From Homalodisca vitripennis (Eukaryota > Arthropoda > Insecta > Hemiptera > Cicadellidae), in assembly GCF_021130785.1 (NCBI RefSeq), contig NC_060214.1:106800001-106864000 (forward strand): 64,000 nt of DNA, given 5' to 3'. The stretch's first letter is position 1; each line of letters begins with the position of its first letter. The notes beneath the pieces are model-generated. The model had not been told where the DNA came from, searched no databases, and saw only the letters and a list, made by a program, of their open reading frames with translations. Positions 10,450 through 23,339 of this stretch are shown here, in pieces. The position numbers and the translations under genes are program-made.

Positions 10450-12540
10450 ATCCCCTGTTAGTAAGAGCTTTAGGAATTTTTTTTACTTAAGGATTTAGTT
10501 CTAATGGAAAGTCTTTAAGGTATGGATTTTATGACATGATTTGGATGGCAGCTACTTTAATGTAGGCAATTCATTTTATTAGCACTTTTAACATACATTT
10601 TCGTTTTTACAATTCAATTTTCTGGAAAAGCTAACATCTAAAACAGTGACGATTTTGTGATTATTATTCCAATTACAGTTAAGAAATGAAAAGTTATTTA
10701 AATTATCAAGAATTGATGAAGTTTCCCTAATCTATGATGGAATGCTTTATAGATTCCATAGATAGATAGAGGCGTCCTGTATGCTTTATGTGTACATACG
10801 TACAGACGTTATTAAGTATGTGTATGTATTTAGGGGCAGATTCAGTGTAACGCGAGCTTGTAAACACGAAACTGCTGTAAGTTTAATAGATTGTGGTTTA
10901 CCTTGGTGCAGGCGCAGTATTTGTTGCACATCATTTGGATTAGTTCGTGAGCCAATATTTAAACCAATAAGACGTTTCAGGATGGTGGCCGGTCACGTTG
11001 TTTTACATTTCATCTCAGCTATTTTCAAATATAGACAAAACATTCGGTAATTATAATCAAATTTTATTCTTGAACTTTTATACCTTCTAGAAGTTTTAAA
11101 TGGGGGGCCATTCTTCTTTGGAAATGGATTGGTTATAGCTAAATTATTTTACATAGTATAGTAACATTTTAAAATCCCTTAGTCATTTTGAATAACATTA
11201 CGTTTTTTTTATATCTAATAAGTCTTTGTAGGTAGAGGCCGTACATGTTCTGGATAGTAGGCTGTATACTAACATTGCGGAAATAATGGTGAACATCGTC
11301 ATTTCAAGCCAATGCAATCCAGACTTGATACGAGACAGAACCTGCACGTTACTGGAATAAGTTCGCAGTCTCAATCAATAAGGTTTCAAGATGGCAGCCA
11401 TATTCCATTAGCGAAACTTTTTGACCTCTGTAATAGTACAACATAAGTCAAAATTGAACTTTTTATAAAATTGACAATTTCAAGGAACTTTAATTCTTAC
11501 ACATTTTCAATTATTCTCAACGTGTCAAGATGGTGGCGTTTCAACAGTTTCAGAAAAATACAACATTTTCGTTGTAAGCGAATATGTTGGTATTAGATAT
11601 AATTTTGGATCGATGTTACGTAACTCGAGTACATGATTAACGAACAAATTTATTTTCTAACAACGAAATTTATCTTGTGAGATTTATAAGTATTTGAGTA
11701 TGTTAGAATAAATTGGATGTCAACCTTGGGATTCACCGTACCATCAGTGCTGTGCAAATTAAATTTGTAAACTTATGTTCAGTTCAAGTTTAGAAATTAA
11801 AACTATATGTGAAGTATACTTTTCTTCCGGCGAAGCCAGTAAATAATTCATGTACTTTTTGAAAGAAACTACTAAAATGATTATCCAAATTACTATGGTA
11901 GTGTAAATCTAACCCATAAAACACGGTTTAAAAACCAGTAAACGGGGTATGTGTGTACAAGGTTACCGGTAATATCATTTTTTAATAATTTTATTTAAAC
12001 TTAAAATAAATGAAAAAAATTAAATATAAAATGACTTAATATGGTGAAATTAGGTAAATTGCATTGCGGTGTTCAGTATTCCACGCGCTGGTGTAGTATT
12101 TTGCTTTTTTCCCGACTTGGATGTTTTATAATTGTTTTATTACTTTCTACAGTTTTAATATAATTTTAGAAACTAAATACTTTATGAAAACTTATTTAAA
12201 AAGCTAGAAGCACAACATATATTTCTCGACAGGCATATATCACTGCTGCCAACTGCAGGTAGCTCGTGTATAAATCACGTGACGTTGCCGAGATGACAAA
12301 GGCCTTGTATGTCTTCAGCTGATAATGCGCCCTTTTGTCTTCCTCATAAGCCTCTCCGAGCTCTTGTTGAGATTTTATCTCACTCCCTAAATGTTGTAGT
12401 ATTTTATTTGTCAATTACAATTTCAAGCCATGTTTCTTAGAGATAGGAAGTAATGATTTCTAAAATAGTGACTTTCTATTAACTATAAAATATTATTTAT
12501 CAAAGTAACTTTTTATTTATTGGCTGAGCGTTAAGCTATG
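10450..12540. other. Unassigned sequence with recurring GATGGCGGC-type motifs
   Basis: No gene is recognised. GGATGGTGGCC at 10980, CAAGATGGCAGCC at 11387 and CAAGATGGTGGC at 11526 repeat a motif close to the YY1/Pho binding consensus (AAGATGGCGGC). Similar GCCGCCATTTTAG and GCCATATTAGG phrases occur near 31130 and 21775. They may mark a diverged dispersed repeat rather than regulatory sites. An 89-codon frame at 10781-11050 has no known domain. Confidence 0.4.
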
Positions 12541-12559
12541 TTTGTCGCTGCTGGGCCTG

Positions 12560-12770
12560 GAAAGATTTAATTGCTGTCTATCTGCCTGCCCGATATCTTG
12601 AGAACGAACTGACTACATAGTTGAATTTTTGCATGAAGCTTCATTTATATAAAAACTAAATCGATTTCGATGATAGCGCATGTCATTCCATGGGATTGAA
12701 CTGAACTAGTGAATATTTTTACATTGGCTTTATGGGTAACCGTGATGGAAAGGAGAGAATCAGTAAAAAC
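12560..12770 (+). repeat. Dispersed repeat alpha, copy 2
   Basis: Diverged colinear partner of 6800-6990. It contains CTGTCTATCTGCCTGCCCGA, ATATCTTGAGAACGAACTGA, a TTTTTGCATGAAGC phrase and TGGGTAACCGTGATGG. The CGATATCTTGAGAACGAACTG phrase resembles one I associate with many insect repeats, but I cannot name the family. Confidence 0.5.
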
Positions 12771-13149
12771 AGTAAAAATAATAAGTTTGTAAACAAACTG
12801 AGCCCAGTCATATGCCATTTTGACATGTATTATAGTAACGCAATATATAAATATATTCTTGAAATGTTGCAAGTAATCTTAAACTTCGCGGTTATGCAAC
12901 ACTTGTCGTGCGTTTACGTTTTTGTGGCCAAAAAAATTATAATTATGTCCCATCTATTTATAATATTGGTGCTCTCCACTGGAGTTTGATACACTTCAAA
13001 CCACTATAAATATAAATAATAATTATATCATATTTAGACAATAAGATAAACAAACTGAAATTCCACCACTTTTAGGGCGTTTTCCATGGCTACCGTTGAA
13101 TTTTTTGCACGTGTTTCAACTCTGTCAAGTTGAAAACTATGATTGACCT

Positions 13150-13290
13150 TTTTGATATCCTCGATTTTGACCTCTCCTTAAACTTGTGCTGGCGACAACA
13201 GTTTTATTACTTAAGCCAAATTTCTCTATCGATTTCAAGAAGAAGTAAGCTTTGTGGTAACACAATGCAAATTGACTCTCAGCTTCTAGA
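13150..13290. repeat. Dispersed repeat beta, partial copy 2
   Basis: TTTGATATCCTCGATTTTGA, then TGTGCTGGCGAC, TTTCTCTATCGATTTCAAG and ACACAATGCAAATTGACT match the order of phrases in the right half of 8375-8750 and 22960-23330. It is heavily diverged. Confidence 0.4.
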
Positions 13291-13480
13291 CTATTAATGT
13301 TACATACTTAGTTATAAATATTTCCAACTTCCTTTCTCTTTATTGATACTTATTGTTTTTTGTTTGTTTTTTTTTTCAGGTGAGTCCAGTAAAATAGGGA
13401 TTTCTGATTATGGCGTAAGTAAAAATATTTCTTTGCTGTTTGACATTACTCTTAAAATTGGTTATAAACGTAACCTATTG

Positions 13481-13489
<9 letters not shown>

Positions 13490-13557
<68 letters not shown>
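13490..13557. repeat. (TA)n microsatellite
   Basis: A pure TA dinucleotide run of about 68 bp, followed by a short ATTT run and preceded by ordinary AT-rich DNA. The 78-codon frame across it (poly Ile-Tyr) is an artefact of the repeat. Confidence 0.95.
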
Positions 13558-13561
<4 letters not shown>

Positions 13562-13897
13562 TTATTTATTTGCATATAGTTGATGAAGTAAGTATGTGTA
13601 TAATACTTTTTGTAAGTATTTTTCAGAATGTTTGGCATAGCTGAAATTCTTTCAAAATGGCCTCCAAGGGCGAGGCTCTGCCAGCTCTCTGATATTAGTA
13701 TCTATCTCATACAATAATATGGAAGTAATGCAATTAAGAAGGTAGTATCTGTGTGCCCAGTATCCCCCCTCCTTTAACAAGAATCTTATTCCTGTTCCGT
13801 TTATATCCCCTATTACCATCCTTTTCGTTCATATCAGCAGTGGAAGCACATCAAAATACATACTTTTCTTAAAAAGTGTGTTCTTGTATTTCATTGC

Positions 13898-14071
13898 GTA
13901 TTTTCTGAGTCGGAGGTCTCAAGAGCGGGTAAAGAGCCTCTCCTAGCGCCGTGGCGCCAAACAATGGCGGAGGGAAGTTGCCACGGAAACTCCAGTAATT
14001 ATAGCCACCCCCACTGCCACAATAACCCTATTATATTGTTAAAAACAAAGGCCTTGCTGTAATTATGTCCC
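13898..14071. repeat. Conserved 174-bp core of block C, copy 2
   Basis: Gap-free match to 1212-1385 with about eight substitutions. It contains GCGCCGTGGCGCCAAACAAT and GAAACTCCAGTAATTATAGC. The lack of any indel here contrasts with the indel-rich flanks of the same duplicated block. Confidence 0.7.
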
Positions 14072-15171
14072 GGTTTAAATAATTTTAGTCTACTTTACTG
14101 TTCAGAGAAGACTGACTGACATCGTTCTGTTTTTCAGTGTACTGTAACATTTTGTTACCTTTTAAAGGCATCACCTGTTACAATTATTGAAAAATATTTA
14201 TTTATTTATAAAATATTTAATTTTGCGTTGGATAACTTAACAGGCGATTCCTTTTTTTGAATACATCCAGGAGCGTTAGACACTCTAAAAGATTGAAAAA
14301 CATTGTTTAAATTGTAATTGTTTTTAAATTGACTTGACGAGGAAATCCTCTCCCTGAATCATTCCATTTTATCTAATTAAAATTCCAACCTTGCGAATTT
14401 ATTTTATTGAAATAGATAATCGTTAAACCATTAGTCATTAGCTCATGGTCTTAAATCCGTACTGTACGTAAAAGGAAAAGATTTGTATGAAGATACTTTT
14501 TAATGAGCTGTGTTTATTGCAATTTAGTACTGGAATCATAATATTTTTTAGTGTTTGCTACATGAATATGTATTAAAGTCGTGTTTGTATAATTGTTATT
14601 TATCAACTATCAGAAGTTTAATAAATATATTATTAATTTTTATATTTTATGAAAGAAATAAAAAGGTGCAGATAGTATATTTCTAAATCAGTTTTATAGT
14701 TCATTCAAAGACCATTACCATCGAATGTGCAAAATGAAATATATTTATTAGATATGAGCCTTTGTCAAGTTTGATTGAAATTGCTGCTCTTCTTGGTTTT
14801 GTTTACTCGAGTTTAATATTAACACATAAAGGCGGTGCACAATATTCCCTTTGTTATGAAACTCATAATGCCGCTCTCTTGTTATAAGATTCTTTTTGCA
14901 GTTCGTTGCTCCGTTGACAACAATGAAATATAGTAAATACTGTATAAGGATAAGTGCGAGAGAAAATCGCACCATTTTTGCAATTTAGACAACATGTGAC
15001 GCAAAAATAAATGTGACAAAATTACAGCAGTTGTAAGATAAACGAGTGAAGCGTACATGACGAAAGCATACACTCATTAATTGGTTCTTATTGTACTGTG
15101 TATTTTCACTGTACTGTATTCGTTTTCTTGATAGTATTAGGTTTGCTCTTCCTAAACAGTTTTTATATCAT

Positions 15172-15667
15172 GTGCAATGATTTCTTATGAAATTCTATGA
15201 ACCTCCAATGGAAATTTAAAGTTTAATAACCACTTCTTTCAGATTACTGACATTGGTTTCGGAGTACCGTAAGGGTCAGTACTAAGATCCAACTTGTTTC
15301 TGTTGTCCATAACAAAACACTATCATCTTAAAAGTCTACTTCTATAGTGTAAGAGCTTCACGTGCAATGATTTTTAATTGTATGAACCTCCAGAGAAATT
15401 CCCTTTACCATTAGATAGTGAGTGGTAGTTTGAAGTTTAAAAACCACTTTTTTAAATTACTAAGATTTATTTCGGAGTACCGTAAGGGTCAGTACTAGGA
15501 TCCATATTGCTTCACCTGCAATGATTTTTAATTCTATGAACCTCCAGAGAAATTTCCTTTACCATTAGATAGTGAGTGGCAGTTTGAAGTTTAATAATCA
15601 CTTTTTTTAATTACTAAGATTTATTTCGGAGTACCGTAAGGGTCAGTACTAGGATCCATATTGTTTC
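15172..15667. repeat. Local tandem triplication (~150-190 bp unit)
   Basis: Three units begin with TGCAATGATTT and end after TTTCGGAGTACCGTAAGGGT (about 15172-15302, 15362-15513 and 15515-15667). The last two are nearly identical; the first is shorter and more diverged. Block C copy 1 holds only one equivalent (near 2960-3030), so the expansion is specific to this copy. Confidence 0.8.
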
Positions 15668-16159
15668 CTTTGTCCATAACAAAATGCTATCATTTTAAAA
15701 GTCCACTTCTAGAGTGTAAGAGCTTTCGAATCTTCCCAATTATGCGTATAAAACAATAGTTTTAGATATCCAAAATCGCTGTACAAAAATCGAGAAATTC
15801 TTTTAAGAAAAGATTCCTTAATGTTCCAGAAGCAAGTATTTTGCTGTTTTAAGTTACCATTTGCTGACCTATTTCCCCTTAAAAAATAACATTTCGTATA
15901 TTTTTAGTGTAGTGATTATAAACATGTGTGAATGGTACGATGTTTGTTTGTATGGCATGTAAAATGCGAAGGAAATAGTTAATGTGGATTACGAGTGATT
16001 GAGACCGTTTATGTAGTTGTCAGAGACAGCATTACGTATGCAAGATGTCACTCACAAGACTGAGTCGTTAGCTCGCTGTGACTGTGGTAGCAATAGTAAT
16101 GCAGAGTGTTTAGAGTACTACGTGTTGCCTATTGTACGGCACGTTCTCCACATTTATTT

Positions 16160-17220
16160 ACATTTAGATAAATGTAATCACCAAAGCAATTGCCGTGTCT
16201 TAGTTTAGTGCAAGCTTTATAGTACGGTCGAGTAAGTATGCTCTCCATTGTCATTATGTGAAGTGGGTAGGATTGTTATAACAACTTTTACACATTGTAA
16301 AAAATATGCTTATATATGGAGTATTTTGCAAGTGGTTTACAGCACCTCCAAAATCTATAGTGGACATAAATCAAGCAAAAAATTCCTAGAAACGTGTAAC
16401 GAAAATGAAAAAAATGCAAAAGTTTGTAACACGGATAATGTGCACTGTTTTACTCAGGTCACAGTTACGGATATCAGCTTAAATGTCCCACATTACTAAG
16501 CTGGCATAAGAGTATGCTACTTATTTGTAACGTAAGCCGTTTACATTTCGCCTTATAGCAATTCTAAATATCGCAACTACATATAGCTTTGCTACAAACT
16601 CCAGCATTATAAATTGGTTATATTGCTTGATATGGGTTATATAGAATCGCTTAGTTTTTTCGGACATATATATATTCTATATTTTTTATGAATGTGCAAC
16701 TACAAAACTACAAAATTGTTAGTATTTAATTTAATTTTAAGCTGTTAGAACGCCTTTTTATATTATTAATCTAAATTTTTATTTTAATATAAAGCCCTTT
16801 TTAGTATAATATACCAAGGAGTTTATAATAGACATTTCAGCTGATTCTAAAAATTTATATGTTTACTTTTAATTCTTCGATTATATACACTTTTTGTACC
16901 TTTTTTAAAACTACAATATACTCGAAATATTAAAGGATTTTTGTGAAGTATTTTTCTTCTATTGTTTAAAGAAGCCTCTGAGCATTTATTTTCAGCATAC
17001 AGTATATATACACCATTTATAACTCGAGAACGTTTAGACCGATTTTGATGATTTTCGTGTTTTTGGATTTGTCATCGGCGGCAATAGGATAATAAGTAGT
17101 AATAATATGATATTTCATCAATAAAATTACTAAAAGAGACAAAACATGTGTGATAATAGTGATGTGTTACAACAAAACGCAATTGACAATTCACTTAATG
17201 TTCTCTATGATATATTTTTA
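16160..17220. other. AT-rich sequence leading into a Helitron remnant
   Basis: No gene is recognised. Near 17021-17065 the phrase AACTCGAGAACG followed by GACCGATTTTGATGATTTTC resembles noncoding sequence I associate with insect transposons, and it may be the 5' part of the Helitron copy that follows. Confidence 0.4.
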
Positions 17221-17226
17221 ATTAAC

Positions 17227-17725
17227 GCCGAGTTCACAGGTAATGTGTTTGTTTTGTGCAAGAACTATTGTTACTAACAGTGCTGCGAGCGAGGTCTAAT
17301 CTTTCCCGGCAAAACCGTAATGCAGTTGGGGTTGGAAACTCGCAAATGAAACCACTGAAGATGAGCAAGAAGTTGCACGAAAAGGGCGCCGCGTTAGTAT
17401 AGCCACACTGCGTGCTTCTCAATCACAAGACTCGAAGCCAAGCAGCCTATAAGACAGCTCGATTGGCAATGCGAAATCGTCGAGAAAACCTCAGAGATCA
17501 TCAACTAGATAATTTTCGATGTGCAAGGAGAGATTATTCAAGTACTGATTTTAATTCGCCATGAAGATAAATATACCACAAGGCCAATCCTTGAAAGTTT
17601 GTGGTCTAAATCTAGAAAATTCATGTTTTTCACATGGTCAATTGTACGTGGCATGTTCACGAGTCGGAAAAACATCTGCTTTATTTGTTCTTGCACTTAA
17701 TATCAAGACGTATGTCACAGGGTGC
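17227..17725 (+). pseudogene. Internally deleted Helitron (Rep/helicase) remnant
   Basis: The right part (about 17564-17720) encodes KINIPQGQSLKVCGLNLE, then SCFSHGQLYVACSRVGKTSA. This is the C-terminal end of the PIF1-type helicase of Helitron rolling-circle transposons, with motif VI (QLYVACSRV). The left part encodes an Arg/Ala-rich segment in two frames (EVARKGRRVSIATLRASQSQ, then QAAYKTARLAMRNRRENLRD) like the N-terminal region of Helitron proteins. Everything between, including the HUH nuclease and most of the helicase, is absent, and there are frameshifts and stops. It is a dead, internally deleted copy. I could not place its hairpin/CTRR end. Confidence 0.75.
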
Positions 17726-17729
17726 TCCT

Positions 17730-19570
17730 CTGAAGAGTGAACTCTTCCTGCCAATTCCCATGTATTTTATTATATTTATATAATAAAAATTTTACCTGAC
17801 TAATTTTGTAATAATTAAAAATCCTAAATGTGGCCATTCATTGAATTTTAGGCGGAACAAAGTTAGCCTAGTCCTTAGTTGAATATAAAAAAATAAAAGG
17901 AAAAGAACGAGTCATTCTTTATCATATATAAAAATTAAAAGCAAACGCATTTTTAGATCTGGCACATCAATTGGCAATCACACCTAATTATTCGGTAGTA
18001 AAAGCCAAGTCCAAAATCCTTGAACCTTTCTTGAAGTTTTTATTCTTTGAATCTTTTTAGTAGTGTTTGTATTAGTACGAGTGTAATTTAAAAAAACATT
18101 CTGCAGTTTTATGTAAGAAATTCATGTTTGTTGGCCTATTTAGTTGAAATTTTTAACGTAACATGAACTCTTCCAAATCAATGGTGGGCTTTGTCCACCG
18201 GTTAGGTCTATGTAAAGGTTGTCGATGAGTGCAACGCATGCAAAATCAAAATTTTTAATTACACTTACTGACTTATTGTTATTTAGTAATCATACTAAAT
18301 TTTATACAAATTATTGGAGAATAATCAAATTAATGGTGGTTCGCATCGTAAAACCATATTTTTTAAAGTAATCCACGAACTTTAACCAAACTTTAGTAAA
18401 GTTTTTATTTTTTTGTAGTCATCAACTATCGAATCATATAGGTGGGGTATGGTTTTTGATACGAACAGGCACAATTGTTGAAACAAAGGCGGTAGTGAAA
18501 TTATATAATTAGTGGGATTTAAATACTAAAATACAGACAATGCTCATGAGTAGATGTAATGGTCTAAATAGTCAGAGCAATTGACCCAACCCTGATTACC
18601 CTTATCATAGATTATATACGGTAAACAATTCTGCGTGAGATAAGAATAACTTGGACGAGTCTCGTGATCGTTTTGTGATAAGCGATTCTCAGTGCAGTTC
18701 TTTATCAGTAGCGGTGAGTCCACATCCGGCATTCTTATGTGAAAATATAAGACATAACCTAGCCTACTTGTTTTTATACAGTAATTACAATGCAATCGTG
18801 TTTTCCAGCGTCGTAGTATCCTGGATTCTATTGCGTGCCGGTGATTTAATAGTGGATAAATCCTTTAGTGCAGGGCGTAAGTTTGTGGCGTAGTTTTTGT
18901 TTTCGTACCAGTTATATGCAATGAGCCAAAGCCCAGGATCTGTCAGTAAGGTAAGTTAATATAATCTCCCAAAATAAATTATATTTCGAAACCATGTTTC
19001 GGTGATTGTATTAGTACGGGACTATACATTCAGGTACACGTGTCTGTTCTCGGAAGGAATACTCGTTTGTGTGCTCACCATAGTGCTTTGGTTAAATCGA
19101 GAGAACACCTTTGATTAACTGTTCAGCGATACCTCTTTTGCTTTTAATTTGATATTAATTCAGTGCCTCATCATACGGTATATATTTTAAGCGTAGAATT
19201 TTTGGTTTTTACAGTAATTAGGTAAGAATTTCCTTATTTTATCTATACAATTCGTCCATATCTAATTATCTATTGAACTAAAGCTTTTTAAAGAATATTT
19301 GTATTACTGAAGGTAGACTTATTCCACATTTTACAATAAATGAATGCAATATTTTATGCAAAGCTAATACGTGATTTTTCCATGTATCAATCATTTATAA
19401 ACTAATAGACCCAAGTAAATTTGCACTATCTCCAAATCTTTTTTTTTTCAATTAAAAAGCAGTTGAATTGCAATTAGTAATTCACAACCTTGATTTTTAA
19501 TAAGTACTTCAATACCAAATACACAGTATTAAGTTATTGAAGCCTTTTATATTTCAAAGGTCATGGCATT
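17730..19570. other. AT-rich sequence without a recognised gene
   Basis: Frames up to 83 codons (18544-18795 minus, 18651-18893 plus) overlap on opposite strands and show no domain. No repeat partner in this window is evident. Confidence 0.45.
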
Positions 19571-19579
19571 TATTTCGGC

Positions 19580-19626
19580 TTTCGGAACAGAGAGGTCACG
19601 GTTTCGATCTCGGGGAGGGTCAAGAA
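19580..19626 (+). repeat. Partial tRNA-derived element
   Basis: GAGAGGTCACGGTTTCGATC followed by TCGGGGAGGGTCA aligns with the 3' half of the tRNA-like element at 4969-5046 (GAGAGATCACGGGTTCAAAT, then CCCGGAGAGGGCCA). The B box has one extra T (GGTTTCGATCTC). The A box half is not recognisable. It is likely a second, decayed member of the same SINE family. Confidence 0.55.
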
Positions 19627-20094
19627 ATAAAAGTTAAAAATTAAGTTGGACCTTTTTCCCTTAAAACGTTTAAACTTATTGACATCCCACTCCCCCCTCC
19701 CCCCTTTAGAAAAGTATTTCTGTAACATAGCTTAGAACTTAATATAACTGCAGTTTTCTTATTGTATGTTTAGCTGATGTGCTTGGGGTGTATATTTTAA
19801 TGGCTATTAGAGAGTCAGCGATCGTTCAATTCTTTTAGTTGTGATTTAAATTTAAAAGGAGGGATTTTTACAAGTATTCTTTCTTGCCTCCAGCAAATTT
19901 TATTCCTTTTGTTCGGGCACTATTATGAAATAATTATTGTAGAAATGGTCTACAACATCCAATGCTCTGTCGACACGTATCAATATACATGATGAGGACA
20001 TATATGAGTGAATCAATCAATATGTTGCATAGACGATTAATAACTATATAATACATACATATTTATATTCATATTTATATTAATTATTCATATT

Positions 20095-20116
20095 TAGTCA
20101 CCTTGTTCGGTGACTA
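20095..20116. repeat. Perfect hairpin, 8-bp stem
   Basis: TAGTCACC, a 6-base loop TTGTTC, then GGTGACTA form an exact 8-bp stem inside AT-rich DNA. No function can be assigned. Confidence 0.6.
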
Positions 20117-20289
20117 TACAGATCCTTTTAGTATTTTTTACACTACTTAGTGTAATTGTCAGTAATTCAAAACATGCTCATTTAAAACATATCTGCTAAA
20201 AATGTATTACGTTTTCTAATATATCCATGGTTTTTATCGCCTCTTCGCCACCCAAACTTATCTGTGTGACGGATTGTTAGAGATAGAAC

Positions 20290-20675
20290 ACATCAGTAAC
20301 ACTACGTTTCACGATCTGGAATCTGATCTCTTCATCAGGTGAATAAACGTAATTACTAGCTAGATTAAAATAAGGAAATTATACCTAAGCGTTGTGACAG
20401 GCATAACACAGGAAACAAAAAAACCATGTTGTATGTATGTTTCCAGGCACACTAAATCTAAAACATGCACTCAATAAAAACAAAACACTAATTACCTAAA
20501 CTGAACTACAGAATATATCTACATTTACAGGTTCGTCGTTGGTGGGACAGACGAACATATAGAACTGACATGATTTGTTTATTTTAACCTAGATTGTTCT
20601 TATGTGTTAGTTTAGTAATTCACTTGAGGAAGAGATCGGATTGAGGATCTCGAAACGTAGTGTTACGAATCGTTT
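20290..20675. mobile_element. Inverted-repeat element with GAAGAGATC / AAACGTAGTG arms
   Basis: The left arm at 20295-20341 (GTAACACTACGTTTCACGAT, ending TCTCTTCATCAGGTGA) is the reverse complement, with a few mismatches, of the right arm at 20620-20670 (CACTTGAGGAAGAGATCGGA, ending GAAACGTAGTGTTAC). About 280 bp of AT-rich DNA lies between. The arm resembles a GATGAAGAG...GAAACG phrase I associate with ends of Penelope-like elements. It could be a foldback or MITE-like element, or two head-to-head Penelope ends. No coding region is present. Confidence 0.6.
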
Positions 20676-20679
20676 GTTT

Positions 20680-22955
20680 CACAACAATGGAAAATGTCTC
20701 GAAAAATATTGTTTGTTTCAAAATCCTTCCACCGTCAAATCAAACAGCAAACTTCAAACATTGACTTGTTTGAGATAGTTGGTTGACATAAGTTGTTGAC
20801 TGAACATTGTTCTTAATACAGGGGCCGAAATATTGCAAGATTGGATTTATTATATCATTTTTTTCTATGCGGTTTGAACCGGAAAACATTGATAATTATC
20901 ATGGTACAGGCTTTATAAGCCTAAGAGATAAGACTATTTTATCACTAAACCTAAATATAATTGTCTCGCTTTATCTATTGTTGATAAGGTTCCCGTTAAT
21001 CAGGTACACTCATATAATTAATACCATCATGCATTAAAATGGACGTCTCACACAGAAAATATATTTATACAAATATATACAGGCGCCAGGGGCAGGTGAC
21101 TGAGGTAATGAAATCTTGTATGACTAAATGAAATCTTTGTATGCCTCTTTTTATGGATTCTTAGATTGTATTAGTTAAACGAGATATAACTCATAACACG
21201 AACAGCAAAAGTTAAGATCTTAAAGTTAATCAATATAACGTTTTAAAACATGTGAATACGTCATACTGAAAAATAACTGGAACTGTTTTAAATTTGTATG
21301 CGCTGATCAGTTTTGCAGGACGGTTGACATATTCAGTTGACGGTATGGTACAGTCCGATCCCAAGGGTATTAGGATTGATGATGCAATCAATGTTACATG
21401 ACGCAATCAGGATATCAGTGCAGGACCGGTACAGTCGCGTTCCCATACAATATGTACAGCTCTGGCAATGGATTCAATACAAACCTGTACACCCACACTC
21501 TCGTGTTGGCTACTAACGAACACTAACAGTGGTTTTTATTTAATTTTTACATTTTATAAATAATTGTTTCCTGGGATTCGGAACAAGATTGTGTTTGCTA
21601 TTTTACTGATTAATCCTAAAAAGGGGGGATATCAAGGTTAGCCATTTTTGTAAAGGCAGTTTTAATGTTCTATTCCTTAAACTGTGTTACTTTATCCATT
21701 TACTTGCCGAACTGCCGCTTGCCATTATTGCGCAGAAAACATTTATTTTTTCATGGGTGATGTTTTCGTTTGCCATATTAGGGCCGCCATATTAGGGCCA
21801 CCATTCTGATAGCAGTAGTTTTAAAACGAAAATTTTTGGCGTTGTCTCGAAATGTTTTAAGAGTTTGGTATTGTTGTCGTATGAAATGTACTACAAATTG
21901 TGTGTTAAGTTAGGAATTTAATGTGTTAAGGAGGAATTTAAATATCACCCCATATATTAATACATATGAAACCAAAAACTATACCTAAAACTACCTACTT
22001 AGGTCAATTTAGAAATCTTCAATCCAACATCCTTTTACACTGCTGCAATCCATAAAGGTTTTGTTTTACTTACTTTATATTTATTTATCAATGTAAAAGC
22101 TAATTCACATAGAAGGTTTCTGAAATTTTCCAGTGCATGAAATTTTGCAATGCAAGTTTGCTCATCCTGTAACGGAAAGAATTAATCGTCATCCTAGTTG
22201 CTTCAATAGGACGTTGAAATGAGGACCTCGAAAGTTTATCATCATGGACTATCGCAGAAATACAATTCTCAGAAAGAAAAGACTGAATAAACTTCTTAAT
22301 TGAAAATACAATTGACCAAATGCTATGGAATTCACAAATATGCTACAATCCTGTGTTTTCAACAGCAGGAATAAGTCGTTTTACAGAGTATTTTCGGTTT
22401 CAAAATTCGGTACAGAAAAAACTTTGAAGCGCGTAAGGAGGTAATTTAGAAGATATTCTGAAAAGTTATTTGGATTTATATATTCAGAAATAAAATTGCG
22501 CCTTGTCTGTAAATTCAAATATTGCTCATAATCTATTTTCTGTGCTCAGACTGTTAAATAATATTTGTAACTGATAACTGGAATAACGAGAACTGGAATA
22601 AATTTACTACAGAATGGTAATTTTCTGTAAGGTAAATAATAATTATTTTGACGTCAAATTATCGTATTCAGTTCCTAATTGTATTTCAATTATTAATTTA
22701 AATTTGTGAAAACTTATATAGTTTTAGCAATAGTAATCTAATCTATTTCCCAGATGGATAAAGTTATCAACAGCTGTTCTTCAAGTTGAGGAACTAATTT
22801 GCATAGTATAATCACAAAATCTGGTTTTTTTATGAAATCGATATAGAAATGTTCTCTAAAAGGACTATATGTTGTGAGCTATGCTGGTGTTTATGGTGAT
22901 TAAAATGAGATCAATACCCTCAAATGAGGGTATCAATATAGTTTAACATTTGTAA
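20680..22955. other. Unassigned sequence
   Basis: No gene is recognised. Near 21770-21810 the phrase GCCATATTAGGGCC occurs twice in tandem, followed by a related GCCACCATTCTG. At 21375-21415 the phrases GATGCAATCA and GACGCAATCA repeat. The rest is AT-rich. Confidence 0.45.
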
Positions 22956-22959
22956 CGCT

Positions 22960-23330
22960 ATGTCTTTCTTAGAAAATATTTTTCCTAGATTTATACACTT
23001 AAAAACCGACGGACAGACAAACAAATAATAGTTATACTACTGTCAGATGACTTTTTAAAGAGACAAACTCACTTGTTTATGGTTATACGACGCTGATTTA
23101 TTATATACACGTCTGACGGTTGATCTTAAGTTAATCAAGCAAAAAAAGTAATGTCAGAAAAAATGACATGTCGTATTTTTAACCCTTTTGATACCCTTCC
23201 ATTTCGACCTACACCAAAACTAACACGGCTGGCTAGAGGTAATTTTATTTCGTAGATATAATTTTTCTTTCGATATCAAGAAATCCAGGTTGCGTGTCAT
23301 ACAATGTAAATTCACGTCCACTAAAATCTG
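22960..23330. repeat. Dispersed repeat beta, copy 3
   Basis: Colinear with 8375-8750. It contains CCGACGGACAGACAAACAAA, then a stretch ending CGTCTGACGG, then TTGATACCCTTCCATTTCGA and CGGCTGGCTAG. No coding capacity is recognised. Confidence 0.55.
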
Positions 23331-23339
23331 TTTAAAATA

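Larger units (their letters stand above)
13740..16150. repeat. Duplicated block C, copy 2
   Basis: Colinear partner of 1050-3440, offset by about 12.4-12.7 kb. It includes the pyrimidine-rich leader (13760-13840), the 174-bp core (13898-14071), the 14810-14910 stretch and the terminal stretch at 16013-16130. It differs from copy 1 by a local triplication (15172-15667) and lacks the GTCAGGGA insert. No conserved open frame is visible. Confidence 0.75.
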
